DNA of 64,000 nucleotides from Actinomadura roseirufa (GTDB taxonomy: Bacteria; Actinomycetota; Actinomycetes; Streptosporangiales; Streptosporangiaceae), in contig NZ_CAACVB010000007.1 of the NCBI RefSeq assembly GCF_900659635.1, positions 1 to 64,000 of the forward strand, in the 5' to 3' direction. A program made the translations under genes and the position numbers. How positions within the stretch are numbered: position 1 is the first letter of the stretch; the number at the start of each line of letters is the position of its first letter. Under the pieces are notes generated by a model. That model was not told the DNA's origin. It was given only the letters and a program-made list of their open reading frames with translations, and ran no database searches. Positions 1-13,954 of the stretch are shown in pieces.

Positions 1-336
1 GCCGGCGGCTGCGCCTCGCCCGCCCGCCGCCCGAAGGCGTCCGGCGGCCGGGCGCTCGGCCCGCTCGCGCACGGCTGCAAGGTCGAGCTGGACGTCGTCG
101 CGCCGGAGACGGGACGCTACGACGTCCGGATCCGGTACGCCGACCGGTCCGGCGCGGCGGGCGAACAGGAGCTCGCCGTGAACGGCCGTCCCGCCGCGAC
201 CGTGCGCCCGCGTAGGACCCGCGGCGGCGACTGGACGACGGCGGGCGCGCGCGTCGACCTCGTCGCCGGGCGCAACACGCTCGCGTTCCGTCAGGTGACG
301 GGCAAAGGACAGCTGGACTACGTCGAGGTCGAGTGA
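1..336 (+). CDS. C-terminal part of a secreted or surface protein with a carbohydrate-binding-module-like domain (5' end outside window)
   Basis: The frame is open from base 1 to a TGA at 334-336, giving the last 111 residues of a longer protein. The sequence reads like a CBM6/CBM35-type beta-sandwich: a G-R-Y-D-V-R-I-R-Y-A strand, a core L-A-V-N-G-R-P strand, a W-T-T segment, a V-D-L-V-A-G-R-N-T-L strand, and the closing L-D-Y-V-E-V-E strand where such modules often keep a ligand-contacting Asp. The catalytic or other domains lie upstream and cannot be named. The stop overlaps a GTG that may start the next gene (GTGA). The CBM assignment rests on strand pattern only; other jelly-roll domains are possible. 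Confidence 0.6.
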   Translation, partial: AGGCASPARRPKASGGRALGPLAHGCKVELDVVAPETGRYDVRIRYADRSGAAGEQELAVNGRPAATVRPRRTRGGDWTTAGARVDLVAGRNTLAFRQVTGKGQLDYVEVE

Positions 337-2330
337 CCTCGCGCGCTCCCATGAACGAGACAGGCATGCGACAGGACAGGGTGGCCATGACCACGGTTGG
401 ACCCGCCGGCGACGTCGGCCACGTCCCCCACCGGCCGGACGCGCCGGCGCACGCCCGGCGCGGGCCGCTCGCCCGCGCCCTGGCGCACCCGGCGCTCGTC
501 GCGGCCGTCGCGTGGCTGGTGGCCGCGCCGCTCGCCGCCGCCGTCCCCGTCTGGACGGGCGCCGACCCCTTCCGGCAGCAGGACGCCGACCTGCCCCTGG
601 CGCTCGGCGGGATCGTCCTCGCGGCGGTGGCCGCGGTGGCGCTGCGCCGCCGGGAGCCGTGGGTGACGGGCCTGGCGGCCGGGCTGTTCGCCGCGTTCAC
701 CGTGCTGCTGATGCGCACCGCCCTGCACGGCACGCCGTTCGCGTTCGAGGGCGCCTGGAGCGACACCGGCCGGATCTCGGCGATGGCCACCCGCTACACC
801 ACGACCTGGTCCAGCTCCGACGGGATCGTCGCCGGCGTCCCGTCGGAGTACCCGCCGCTGTTCCCCTACCTGGTCGGCAAGGCCGCGGTGCTGCTGGACG
901 AGCCGGCCTGGCGGCTGCTCGCGCCCGCCGAGATCATCGTGACGTCCGGCGCGGTCGTGGCCGGGTTCGCGCTGTGGCACCGGCTCGTCGCCGCGCCCGT
1001 CGCGCTGGCCGCCATCGTGCTGGTGTTCGCCGTCTTCCCCGCGCCGAGCAAGTCCTACGAGGTGCTCGCGCTGGCCGTGGTGCTGCCCTGGCTGCTTTCG
1101 ACGGTCGGACGACCCGAGCGGGGCGCGCTGGGCTGGCTGCCCGCCGGGCTGATCGGCGCGGTGACGTTCCAGATCTACTTCGGCTTCCTGCTGTACGCCG
1201 CGCCCGGCATCCTCGTCCTCGCCTGGACGGTCCGGCGGGACGCGGCGGACCGCACGGCCTACGTCCTGCACCTGGCCAAGACGGCGGCGGTCGTGCTGGT
1301 GCTGTCGTCGTGGTTCCTCGTCCCGTACGCGGTGGCGATGGCGGGCGGCGGCAAGCAGGTCGCCGATATGTGGGACGCGCCGCAGAGCTCGGAGAGCCCG
1401 TTCCCGTTCCTGCAGCCGACGCCGCTCGGCGTCGTCCAGCTCGCGGGACTCGCGGCGATGGTCTGGTACCGCCGCTCGGCGTGGTGGGCGAGCCCGCTGC
1501 TGACCCTCCTGCTGGGCGTGTACGCCTACCGGGTCGTCAACATGGCCCGCTGGGGGTTCACCGGGCACACCGGGCTGTACTACTACACCACCCCGCTGAT
1601 CTCCGCGCTCCTGGTCGTGGCGGCGGTGCTCGGCGCGGCCGAGGCGGCGCCGCGCGTCGCCGAGCGGGCGGCACGGCCGGTCCCGCCCGGCACGGGCGTC
1701 GCCGTGGTCGCCGCCCTCACCGCGATGGCCGGGTTCGTGTGCTGGTCGTCGTGGATGCCCGCGAGCCGCTGGATCCCGAAGGACGACAACGTCGCCGTCC
1801 CCGACCCGGCCAGCGGCGGGTGGCTGAACCGGCAGACCGTCCAGGCGCACGCGCAGCGGCTGCCCGGCGGCGGACGGCCCCGGTACGCGGCGGAGGCCGC
1901 CGAGGCGGGCGTCCACTCGGAGATGATCCCGGTCGAGCGGATCCGGGCCGCCGCCGAGCGGATCCGTGGCGCGGGCGCGGCGCCCGCCACGGTGAGCTTC
2001 GACGAGCAGCTCTTCGCGCTGCTGCCGTGGCGGGGCTACATCAGCGCGATGCGGACGGCGTCGGCGGCCACCGCGCGGTTCGACGACCGGCTGGCCGAGC
2101 TGCGGCGGGTCGCCTCCTACGGCGACCCGGCGCGGTTCGCCGAGGAGTCGGCGCGCACCCGGTTCGGTGCCATCGACGTGTTCGTGCTGAGGCGGGAGGG
2201 CACCGGCCTGACGTTCCGGCCGCTCCAGGTCAAGGAGCCGGTGCGGTTCAGCCGCGCCCAGTTCGACCCGGCCGCGTGGAAGATCCTGGACGGCCTGCGC
2301 CACGGCGGGTTCGTCGCCATCCGCCGCTGA
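333..2330 (+). CDS. aftA: AftA-like galactan 5-O-arabinofuranosyltransferase (GT85-type, polytopic membrane protein)
   Basis: In mycobacteria AftA adds the first arabinofuranose from decaprenyl-phospho-arabinose onto the galactan chain at the outer membrane face. This 665-residue protein has the same size and plan as mycobacterial AftA (about 640): some 12 hydrophobic segments up to about residue 455, an early periplasmic loop with the Y-P-P-L-F-P motif (AftA has F-Y-P-P-G) followed by G-K-A-A-V-L-L-D-E-P-A-W, and a soluble C-terminal domain of about 190 residues ending in G-F-V-A-I-R-R, like the G-P-F-V-L-A-I-R-K end of AftA. The start is uncertain: GTG 333 overlaps the upstream stop and has GAGG before it; ATG 348, 366 and 387 are alternatives. 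Neighbouring glf and glfT2 support the call. Confidence 0.72.
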   Translation: MTSRAPMNETGMRQDRVAMTTVGPAGDVGHVPHRPDAPAHARRGPLARALAHPALVAAVAWLVAAPLAAAVPVWTGADPFRQQDADLPLALGGIVLAAVAAVALRRREPWVTGLAAGLFAAFTVLLMRTALHGTPFAFEGAWSDTGRISAMATRYTTTWSSSDGIVAGVPSEYPPLFPYLVGKAAVLLDEPAWRLLAPAEIIVTSGAVVAGFALWHRLVAAPVALAAIVLVFAVFPAPSKSYEVLALAVVLPWLLSTVGRPERGALGWLPAGLIGAVTFQIYFGFLLYAAPGILVLAWTVRRDAADRTAYVLHLAKTAAVVLVLSSWFLVPYAVAMAGGGKQVADMWDAPQSSESPFPFLQPTPLGVVQLAGLAAMVWYRRSAWWASPLLTLLLGVYAYRVVNMARWGFTGHTGLYYYTTPLISALLVVAAVLGAAEAAPRVAERAARPVPPGTGVAVVAALTAMAGFVCWSSWMPASRWIPKDDNVAVPDPASGGWLNRQTVQAHAQRLPGGGRPRYAAEAAEAGVHSEMIPVERIRAAAERIRGAGAAPATVSFDEQLFALLPWRGYISAMRTASAATARFDDRLAELRRVASYGDPARFAEESARTRFGAIDVFVLRREGTGLTFRPLQVKEPVRFSRAQFDPAAWKILDGLRHGGFVAIRR

Positions 2331-2375
2331 GCCCGCGGCGGCCCTGTGGCGGCCCGGCGGCGGCCTCGCGGCGGG

Positions 2376-3425
2376 TCAGACGCCGGGCCGGACGCCGAGG
2401 TCTCGCAGGATCTCGGCGGTCGGCCGTGGCCGCGAGCGCACGCCGTCGGCGAGGCCGCGGGCCAGGCAGCGGCGCAGCGTCGCCCGGTCCCGCGACCCCG
2501 CGAAGGTCCGCCCCCACCGGCGCAGCGTGGACGCGCCGTACAGCGCGCGCTCGGCCGGGGAGAGCCCCCGGCTGCGGGTGAACAGCCAGATCTTGTTGCG
2601 CACCTCGAAGTAGAAGCGCTCGCCGGGGTCGGCGTCCGTGGACCCGAACGTCGCGGTCTTGTGGACGACCACGCTGTCGCGGCACAGCAGCCCGCGCCGC
2701 CCGCGCAGGATCCGGGTCGTGAACTCGAAGTCGTCGTTCCACAGGAAGTAGTCGGCGACCGGGAGCCCGCGCTCGCGGACCCGCCCGGCGTCGACCAGCA
2801 CCGACACGAACGACGCGGACCGGATCGGGTACCCGTTCACCGCCCGCGCCGCGGCGCGCTCGGACGCGGCGGCGCGGGGCTTCTCACGCGGGGTGTTCAT
2901 CGGGTGGTCGCGCCCGTCGGTCCACACGACGCGGCTGGCGACCAGCACCGGCGGCCCGTCCCCGCCTTTCCTGCCGTCTCCGCCCGAGCGGCGGGCGGTG
3001 AGCAGCGCCGCGAGGGCGCCCGGCTCGGGGACGGTGTCGTCGTCCAGCAGCCACAGCTGGTCCACGGCGCCGCCGGGCGCGTCCGGTCGCAGCGCGTGCG
3101 CGATGCCCGCCGCGAACCCGCCCGCGCCGCCGGTGTTCGCGGCCAGCTCCAGCAGCTCCGCCTCCGGGAACTCCGCGCGCACCATCGCGGGCGTGCCGTC
3201 GCCGGACGCGTTGTCCACGACGACGACCCGGTCGGGCGCGCGGGTCTGCGCGCGCAGCGCGGCCAGGGCCTCGGCCAGCAGCGCGACCCGGTTGTAGGTG
3301 ACGACCACCGCGACGACGACCGGCGCCGTGTCCGGCGCGGTGTTCGTTCCGGGGGCGGATGCGGTGTCCGGTGCGGTGTCCGTTCCGGGGTTCGGGGCGG
3401 GGTTCGGGGGCGTGGCGGCGTTCAT
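2376..3425 (-). CDS. GT2 glycosyltransferase, GlfT1-like (galactan primer galactofuranosyltransferase or rhamnosyltransferase)
   Basis: A 349-residue GT-A fold enzyme. After a 34-residue low-complexity Asp/Thr/Pro head comes V-V-V-T-Y-N-R (residues 40-46), V-D-N-A-S-G-D-G-T (70-78), the metal/UDP-binding D-D-D at 128-130, N-D-D-F-E-F with the likely catalytic acid at 230-235, and H255. This resembles mycobacterial GlfT1, which places the first galactofuranoses on the decaprenyl-PP-GlcNAc-Rha linker; WbbL-type rhamnosyltransferases share the pattern. Its ATG overlaps the stop of the upstream sulfotransferase-like gene by 4 nt, so it is translationally coupled in a minus-strand operon facing aftA. 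Cytoplasmic side of the membrane is expected. Confidence 0.68.
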   Translation of the reverse strand: MNAATPPNPAPNPGTDTAPDTASAPGTNTAPDTAPVVVAVVVTYNRVALLAEALAALRAQTRAPDRVVVVDNASGDGTPAMVRAEFPEAELLELAANTGGAGGFAAGIAHALRPDAPGGAVDQLWLLDDDTVPEPGALAALLTARRSGGDGRKGGDGPPVLVASRVVWTDGRDHPMNTPREKPRAAASERAAARAVNGYPIRSASFVSVLVDAGRVRERGLPVADYFLWNDDFEFTTRILRGRRGLLCRDSVVVHKTATFGSTDADPGERFYFEVRNKIWLFTRSRGLSPAERALYGASTLRRWGRTFAGSRDRATLRRCLARGLADGVRSRPRPTAEILRDLGVRPGV

Positions 3426-4620
3426 CGGCCGATGCCCGCGCGCCGGACCGCCCTGCGCAGCCCCGGCGCCGGTGCGCTCGCGGCCTCCAGCAGCCGGTCC
3501 AGCCCGTCCTGCACGCCGACCAGGTCGGCGTGCAGCTGCGCCAGCCCGACGCGCTCACGCGCCTCGGCCAGCCGCGCCAGCAGGTGCACGACCACGCCCG
3601 TCGACGCCGTCGCGACGTCCTCCTCGGGCAGGTCACCCGGCATCAGCGCGGGCGCCGGGTGCCGGGAGGTGGTCAGCTCGGCCAGGTCGCCGTGGACGCG
3701 GTAGCCCGCCGCCCGGATCGCCGCCGCGATCTCGCCGGTGCGCCGGGCCGCCCACGCGGCGTGCTCGGGCGGAAGGCCCATCGTGGTCTTGCCGACCAGC
3801 TCGGCGCCCTCGCCCAGCCCCCCGCCGGTGAGGTAGCGGCCCACGATCCGCTCGTACTCGCCGCCCAGCACCGCCGCGAGAGAGCCGTTCAGCCGCCGCA
3901 GCAGCTCCGCCTCCAGCACCGACAGCGGCTCGTCCTCGGGGGCGCCGGAGACGTCGTAGCGGTCGCCGTCGATGCCGGTCAGCGCGCAGAAGCGGTGCCA
4001 CAGCAGCCCCGGCGGCCCGCCCGGCGGTGGCAGTGTCAGCAGGTGGATCCGGTCCCGGGGCACCGCCGTCTCCCACGTCCGCAGCACCCGCAGCGGGTCG
4101 TGCAGCCCCCAGAACATCTCGCCGTAGGGGGCGGGCGCGTCGATGCCGTGCACGACGAGGTCGTCGACGAACTTCTCGAAGGTGATGGTGTGGGTGTGCC
4201 GGACCTGTTCCTGCCAGTCGAAGATGAGCTGCCAGCCCAGGTCGCGGGTCATGAACACCACGTGCACCTCGGCGTCCCCGAAGGAACCGGCAGCCCGCTC
4301 CACCTGCCGCTCGTCGGCGCCGCCGAGCAGCTCCTGCGACAGCACGACGGTGTCGCCCTCGAAGTCGCGGGCCCGCTTGGCGATCTGCTCCCACGCCCCG
4401 TCCCAGGCGGGGTCCCGGTGCCCGCCCCACGTCAGGTCGCGCAGGTCCATCACCGCACCGAAGTGCTCCAGCGGGCCGGTGACGGGGTAGGACACACCGT
4501 CGGCGGCCAGGCGGCGGCGGTTGTCCCAGAGTGCCTTCTGCAGGAACGCCCCACCCGCGGTCGGCGCGCCGACATGCAGGTAAACGGCCTTGGCGGGCTG
4601 GGCTCGGTCCATGTGCTCGG

Positions 4621-4624
<4 letters not shown>
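3422..4624 (-). CDS. Sulfotransferase-fold protein with a degenerate PAPS-binding loop
   Basis: A 400-residue paralogue of the upstream gene. The N-terminus keeps the fold (A-V-Y-L-H-V-G-A-P, then F-L-Q-K-A-L-W-D-N-R-R-R-L), but the 5'-phosphosulfate loop reads A-P-T-A-G-G-A instead of the usual P-K-x-G-T-T, so the Lys and both Thr that bind PAPS are gone. The second signature V-V-F-M-T-R-D-L with W-Q-E-Q-V about 13 residues on is kept. It may be inactive, a partner of the upstream enzyme, or changed in specificity. Four-base overlaps with genes on both sides (3422-3425 and 4621-4624) make one operon with the GlfT1-like gene. Confidence 0.62.
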
Positions 4625-9351
<4,727 letters not shown>

Positions 9352-9380
9352 GCCGGCGGTGAGGCGGAGATGAGCCGGAT

Positions 9381-10250
9381 ATGAGCGCCGTGTCCCCGGG
9401 GGACCTGCCGCCGCTGGTCACGCCCGGCGCGAACGGCGGGCTCGGGCGGGTCCTGGCCGACAGGTACCTGCTGCGGCTGCTGGTGCGGCGCGAGCTGAAG
9501 GCCCGGTACAAGGGGTCCCTGCTCGGGCTCGGCTGGTCCTACGTCCGTCCGGCCGTGCACTTCGCCGTGTACTTCTTCGTGGTCGGGATCTTCCTCGGGA
9601 TGGACCAACGGGTGGAGCACTTCCCGGTCTACTTGTTCTCGGGGATGGTCCTGGTGAACCTGTTCACCGAGACCCTCCACTCGTGCACCCGCTCGGTGAC
9701 CGGGAACGGCCCGCTGGTCAAGAAGGTGTTCCTGCCGCGCGAGCTGTTCCCGGCGGCGTCGCTGCTGGTGTCGCTCGTGCACTTCCTGCCCGGCTTCGCG
9801 ATCATGCTGGCGGGGGCGCTGGCGTACGGGTGGCGGCCGGACCCGGCGGGGCTCGGTGCCGCCGTCCTCGGGTTCGCCATCATCGTCGTGCTCGGGTTCG
9901 GGCTGGGGCTGCTGTGCGCCGGGGTGAACGTGTTCTTCCGCGACCTGGAGCAGGTCGTGGACATCCTGATGATCGTCATCACCTGGTCGGTGCCGATGAT
10001 CTACCCGTGGACGCAGGTCCGCGAGCGCGCGCCGTCCTGGGTGCTGGACGCCTACCTGGCGAACCCGCTGGTCTCCGCGGTCAGCCTGTTCCAGCGCGCG
10101 TTCTGGGCCCCCGGGACGCGCGGCGGCTTCGCGTTCCCGCCGCAGATGTACGGGCGCGCCGGGGCGGCCCTCGCGGTGGCCGTGCTGGTGTTCATGATCG
10201 GGTCCCTGACGTTCTCCCGCGCCCAGCGGCGATTCGCCCAGGAGCTGTAG
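9381..10250 (+). CDS. wzm: Polysaccharide ABC exporter permease (Wzm; galactan export)
   Basis: A 289-residue ABC-2 type permease with six hydrophobic segments. It opens with the cytoplasmic L-L-V-R-R-E-L-K-A-R-Y-K-G-S-L-L-G motif typical of Wzm/TagG/RfbD proteins and then has membrane segments at about 53-72, 83-103, 130-155, 160-185, 193-212 and 260-280. With Wzt it would flip lipid-linked galactan across the membrane, as Rv3783/Rv3781 do in Mycobacterium. It starts 29 bp after glfT2 and ends 4 bp before wzt, so all are one operon. A GGAG lies upstream of the ATG. Confidence 0.88.
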   Translation: MSAVSPGDLPPLVTPGANGGLGRVLADRYLLRLLVRRELKARYKGSLLGLGWSYVRPAVHFAVYFFVVGIFLGMDQRVEHFPVYLFSGMVLVNLFTETLHSCTRSVTGNGPLVKKVFLPRELFPAASLLVSLVHFLPGFAIMLAGALAYGWRPDPAGLGAAVLGFAIIVVLGFGLGLLCAGVNVFFRDLEQVVDILMIVITWSVPMIYPWTQVRERAPSWVLDAYLANPLVSAVSLFQRAFWAPGTRGGFAFPPQMYGRAGAALAVAVLVFMIGSLTFSRAQRRFAQEL

Positions 10251-10254
10251 CGGC

Positions 10255-11139
10255 ATGAGCGGTGACATGAGCGGTGACGTGACGACGGACGCGAGCACGG
10301 ACGCGAGCACGGACGCGAGCACGGACGCGAGCACGGACGCGCCTGGGAGCGCGGCCGCGCCCGGGGACGCCGGCGCGCCCGTCCCGTCCATCGTGGTCGA
10401 CGGGGTCAGCAAGCGGTTCACGCTGCGGCACGCCCGGTCGATCCGGGAGATGACGATCCGGGCGCTGCGGCGGCAGCGGCTGTCGGAGACGTTCGACGCG
10501 CTGGACGGGGTGAGCCTGACCCTTCACCGAGGCGAGACCGTCGCGCTGATGGGGCTCAACGGCTCCGGCAAGAGCACCCTGCTCAAGCTGATGTCCGGGG
10601 TGATGAGCCCGGACGCGGGGTCGGTCCGGGTGCGCGGGCGGATCGCCGGGCTCATCGACGTCGGCGCGGGCCTGCACCCCGACCTGACCGGCCGGGAGAA
10701 CGTCTACCTGAACGCGGCGATCCTCGGCATGTCCGAGGCGGAGACCAGGCGCAAGTTCGACGCGATCGTCGAGTTCTCCGGCGTCGAGCGGTTCCTGGAC
10801 AACGAGGTGCGGTTCTACTCGTCGGGCATGTTCATGCGGCTGGCGTTCTCGATCGCCGCGCACACCGAGCCCGACATCTTCCTCATCGACGAGGTGCTGG
10901 CGGTCGGCGACCCGCCGTTCCGCGAGAAGTGCCTGGAGCGCATCCGTGAGCTGCGCGGCGAGGGGCGCACGATGGTCATCGTGGCGCACGACATCCCGAT
11001 GCTCACCCGCCTCTGCGACCGGGGCGTGACGCTCCGCCAGGGCAGGATCGTCTTCGACGGCGACCCCGCCGAGGCGGGCCGGCTGTGGCTGGAGGACCGG
11101 CGGGCGCGGCAGACCGCCGACCGACCCGGCAAATCCTGA
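10255..11139 (+). CDS. wzt: Polysaccharide ABC exporter ATPase (Wzt)
   Basis: A 294-residue ATP-binding subunit. Walker A G-L-N-G-S-G-K-S-T is at 100-108, the Q-loop region contains D-V-G-A-G-L-H-P-D-L-T-G-R-E-N at 135-149 (typical of the polysaccharide ABC subfamily), the signature Y-S-S-G-M is at 188-192, Walker B D-I-F-L-I-D-E at 207-213 and the switch His in V-A-H-D. There is no C-terminal glycan-recognition domain, as in the mycobacterial Rv3781. The first 45 residues are a non-conserved tail with four D-A-S-T repeats; a later start could be used, for example near residue 45, but ATG 10255 is 4 bp from wzm and is the simplest choice. Confidence 0.9.
   Translation: MSGDMSGDVTTDASTDASTDASTDASTDAPGSAAAPGDAGAPVPSIVVDGVSKRFTLRHARSIREMTIRALRRQRLSETFDALDGVSLTLHRGETVALMGLNGSGKSTLLKLMSGVMSPDAGSVRVRGRIAGLIDVGAGLHPDLTGRENVYLNAAILGMSEAETRRKFDAIVEFSGVERFLDNEVRFYSSGMFMRLAFSIAAHTEPDIFLIDEVLAVGDPPFREKCLERIRELRGEGRTMVIVAHDIPMLTRLCDRGVTLRQGRIVFDGDPAEAGRLWLEDRRARQTADRPGKS
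10288..10335 (+). repeat. Four perfect tandem 12-bp repeats inside the wzt N-terminus
   Basis: The unit GACGCGAGCACG is repeated four times without mismatch and encodes D-A-S-T each time; a fifth partial unit follows. As the unit is a multiple of three, copy-number change would lengthen or shorten the cytoplasmic tail without breaking the frame. Confidence 0.9.
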
Positions 11140-11150
11140 CAAGCCGCCTC

Positions 11151-11166
11151 GGCCGGTTCACCGGCC
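11151..11166 (+). terminator. Candidate hairpin terminator after the galactan export operon
   Basis: GGCCGG, a TTCA loop and CCGGCC form a perfect 6-bp GC hairpin 12 bp after the wzt stop. No U-tract follows, as is common in actinomycetes. Confidence 0.4.
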
Positions 11167-11475
11167 ATTCACCCACCACGGTGGCGCTGACCGGGTCGTT
11201 CACCACTGGCGAAGGCTGCCCTCCGGATCCGCTACCCACCGGGGTCGGTTTCGGACCGTCCATTCCGTGCCCATTGTTGGCCGCATCCGGCCAACAGCCC
11301 CGGGACGTGCCGCCCGATCTTTCCCGTGGGCCCCCGGGGTGACCGAATTGCCGCCTCGTTCCATTGAACGAGGCGCGGGAACCCGGCAAGCTCTTTACCC
11401 TGTGTGGTGTAAGAAACCAACCCGACTACCCCCAGGCGTACCCATATTTCCCGCGACACCCAGGGGTCTCCTGAC
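11167..11475. other. Intergenic region with no gene seen, before the pseudo-ATPase gene
   Basis: About 310 bp without a convincing frame. Short frames on both strands lack start signals and family features. The 3' part is less GC-rich and probably holds the promoter of the next operon (TTGAAC near 11363 and TAAGAA near 11410 are visible but badly spaced), so no promoter is called. Confidence 0.4.
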
Positions 11476-13866
11476 GTGACGGACATGGCGAGCGGGTCCG
11501 CGACGCCGCGGCTCACACAAGCCGACCGCGTTCATGTGGGCTGGCGGTACGCGCAGGTGCACCCGGACCCGGGGCCGCCCCCCGGCCTCCCGGAGCGGGC
11601 CGCGCGGCCCCCGGTCCCGGCGCCCGCCCGGCGGCCCGCCGAGCACCTGGCCGCCCGGCCGCTGCGCATCGCCACCGGCGGGACTCTCGTCGGCGTCGTG
11701 CTGTTCCTGGCCTGCGCCGTGATCGGCGTCCTGCCGTGGCCGTTCGCCGCCGTGGCGCTGCTGGCCTGCGCGGTGATCCTCGGCATCACCGGCGGAGCGC
11801 TGTGGCGCGACGAGCGCGGCATCCGGGAGCGGCTGGCCCTGGAACGCGAGCGCGGCGAGCGCGAGCGCGCCGCCATCGACCGCGAGCGCGCCGCCGCGGA
11901 ACGGGCCCACGCCGAGGCCATGGGCGAATGGGAGCGGCGGCACCGCGCCTACGAGAGCCAGCGCGAGTGGTACCCCGTCGCCGTCCCGCCCGGCGTCGAC
12001 CGCGTCGACGTCGTCGGCGGGACGCTCGCCGGCTGGTCCGCCGCCGTCACCACCATGGGCGCCGCCCGGCTGGCGGTCGGCGCCCGCCTCACCGTCATCG
12101 ACCTGTCCGAGGGCGCCGTCGCGCACGACCTGCTGCGGCTGGCCGCCGACCGCGGCGACGACCCGCTGGTGTGGGTGCTGCCCGCCGACCTGCCCCGGCT
12201 GGACGTCACGCGCGGGCTGTCCCCCGAGGCCCTCGCCGACGTGCTGTCCCTGGTGGTCGGCGCGGGCGAGGAGCAGGACGGCACCCGCGACCTGTCGTTC
12301 GACAACTCGATCCTTGAGCGGATCATCGACGTGCTCGGGCCGGACGCCACGATCCCGCGCATCACCGCGGCGCTGCGCGTCCTCGCCCAGGTCGGCGACC
12401 CGCGCGACGACCTGCGCAAGGGCCTGCTCACCGACGGCCAGCTGGAGCGGATCGCGACGCTGTTCGGCCGCGACGCCACCGACCGCATCGTGGTCCGCCG
12501 CGCCTGGGCCCTGGAGGCCCAGCTCCGCAAGCTGGAGAAGCTCGCCACCGAGCCCGTGCGGCTCCCGCCGTCCCGGCTCCACGTGGTCTCCATGGACCGG
12601 CGCGCCGGCGTTCTCACCAACCGCGTCCTCGGGACGTACGTCACGACCGCGCTCACCCACCGCATCCGCGAGGCGCGGGCCCTGCACCGGTGGGACCACA
12701 CCCTCTTCCTGTGCGGCGCCGAGAAGCTGCGCGGCGACGTCCTCGACCGGCTCATCGACGCGTGCGAGGCCACCGGCACCGGCCTCGTGCTGATGTACCG
12801 CTCGATCCCGGGGCACGTCCGCGAGCGGCTCGGCCGGCGCGGGCACGCCGCGGTCGGGTTCATGCGCCTCGGCAACCCCGAGGACGCCCGCGTCGCCGCC
12901 GAGCACATCGGCACCGACCAGCGCCTGCTCGTCGCCGAGCTGACCGACTCCGCCGCCGAGTCGCTGTTCGACTTCGCGGGCGAGAGCTACGCCAGCACCG
13001 TCGCGTTCGCCCGCCCGCGCGGCGACGGGCTCACCGACCCGGCCTGGTCGCCGCTGCCCGCCCCCGCCGCCGACGACGCCGCGCTGGCCGAGGGCATCAG
13101 CGCCGCGACGGCCTGGCCCCGCACCGTCGCCGCGCCGCGCGCCGGCAAGCCGCGCTTCCGCGAGCTGCGGGTCGAGCCGCCGCAGCTCCAGGAGCTTCCG
13201 CCGACCGCGATGGTGTTCACCCACTCCGGCGCCACCGGCCGCCGGATCCTGCTGGTCGACGCCAACCCCGGCATCATCACCCTCCCGACGACCCACTCGA
13301 TGGAGCTGGAGGAGTTCCAGCGCGAGCAGGAACGCCTGAACCGCCCCGACCCGGACGACGCGACGCCCCGGCCGGGCATCCCCGCCGGCCCGGACGCACC
13401 GGCCCACCGAGACATGACGCCCCGTCCCGAGGAGCGCCCCCACCCGCAACCGGCGTCCTCCCCAGAGGCAAAGCCGCCCCCAGGCCCGCGGCCTCACCCC
13501 GAGAGGCAAGCCCGCCCCGAGGCGCAGCCGTTCCCAGGTTCGTGGCCACCTCCTGAGGGGGAGGCCCGTCCCGAGACGCAGTCTTTCCCCGAAGGGCGGC
13601 CCTTCCCTGAGGGGCAGGCTCATCCCGATGCGGAATCTCGCTCTGCGAAGCGGTCCCTCTCTGAGGAGTCATCCCTTCCCGAGGTGCAGGGGCGTCCTGA
13701 GGCGTCGTATCGGGCGGAGGCGGTGTCGCGGCTGGACACCTCGTCCCAGCTCGACTTCAAGCCGCGGGCCCGGCACGCCCTTCCGCGTGGTGCCGCCGCC
13801 GCGCGGTCCACTCGGGCCGTCCCGCCCCTGAAGCCCACTGGCCGGCACAAGGCGCCCCCGCCCTGA
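11476..13866 (+). CDS. Membrane-anchored FtsK/TraD-like pseudo-ATPase with proline-rich tail
   Basis: A 796-residue protein of no named family. Two TM segments lie at about 66-87 and 89-108, then a charged Glu/Arg coiled coil (112-165). A RecA/VirD4-like domain follows: the P-loop position reads V-V-G-G-T-L-A-G-W-S-A-A (179-190) where an active enzyme has G-G-T-G-x-G-K-S/T, then L-T-V-I-D-L-S-E-G and a Walker-B-like T-L-F-L-C-G-A-E-K-L. The Lys and Ser/Thr for ATP are absent, so it is probably a catalytically dead partner. From about residue 620 the protein is disordered, with P-E-G/P-E-x repeats. The GTG start (11476) has a weak RBS; ATG 11485 is possible. It is followed by an intact ATPase, suggesting a heteromeric membrane motor; this is inference. 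Confidence 0.6.
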   Translation: MTDMASGSATPRLTQADRVHVGWRYAQVHPDPGPPPGLPERAARPPVPAPARRPAEHLAARPLRIATGGTLVGVVLFLACAVIGVLPWPFAAVALLACAVILGITGGALWRDERGIRERLALERERGERERAAIDRERAAAERAHAEAMGEWERRHRAYESQREWYPVAVPPGVDRVDVVGGTLAGWSAAVTTMGAARLAVGARLTVIDLSEGAVAHDLLRLAADRGDDPLVWVLPADLPRLDVTRGLSPEALADVLSLVVGAGEEQDGTRDLSFDNSILERIIDVLGPDATIPRITAALRVLAQVGDPRDDLRKGLLTDGQLERIATLFGRDATDRIVVRRAWALEAQLRKLEKLATEPVRLPPSRLHVVSMDRRAGVLTNRVLGTYVTTALTHRIREARALHRWDHTLFLCGAEKLRGDVLDRLIDACEATGTGLVLMYRSIPGHVRERLGRRGHAAVGFMRLGNPEDARVAAEHIGTDQRLLVAELTDSAAESLFDFAGESYASTVAFARPRGDGLTDPAWSPLPAPAADDAALAEGISAATAWPRTVAAPRAGKPRFRELRVEPPQLQELPPTAMVFTHSGATGRRILLVDANPGIITLPTTHSMELEEFQREQERLNRPDPDDATPRPGIPAGPDAPAHRDMTPRPEERPHPQPASSPEAKPPPGPRPHPERQARPEAQPFPGSWPPPEGEARPETQSFPEGRPFPEGQAHPDAESRSAKRSLSEESSLPEVQGRPEASYRAEAVSRLDTSSQLDFKPRARHALPRGAAAARSTRAVPPLKPTGRHKAPPP

Positions 13867-13954
13867 AAGCGAGCCCGACCGTGAGCTCTGACCGGCGCCA
13901 TCCGAACCCGGTGGGACGGTGGCGCGGGAGCCTCGGGCGCGTCAGGATGCTGGA

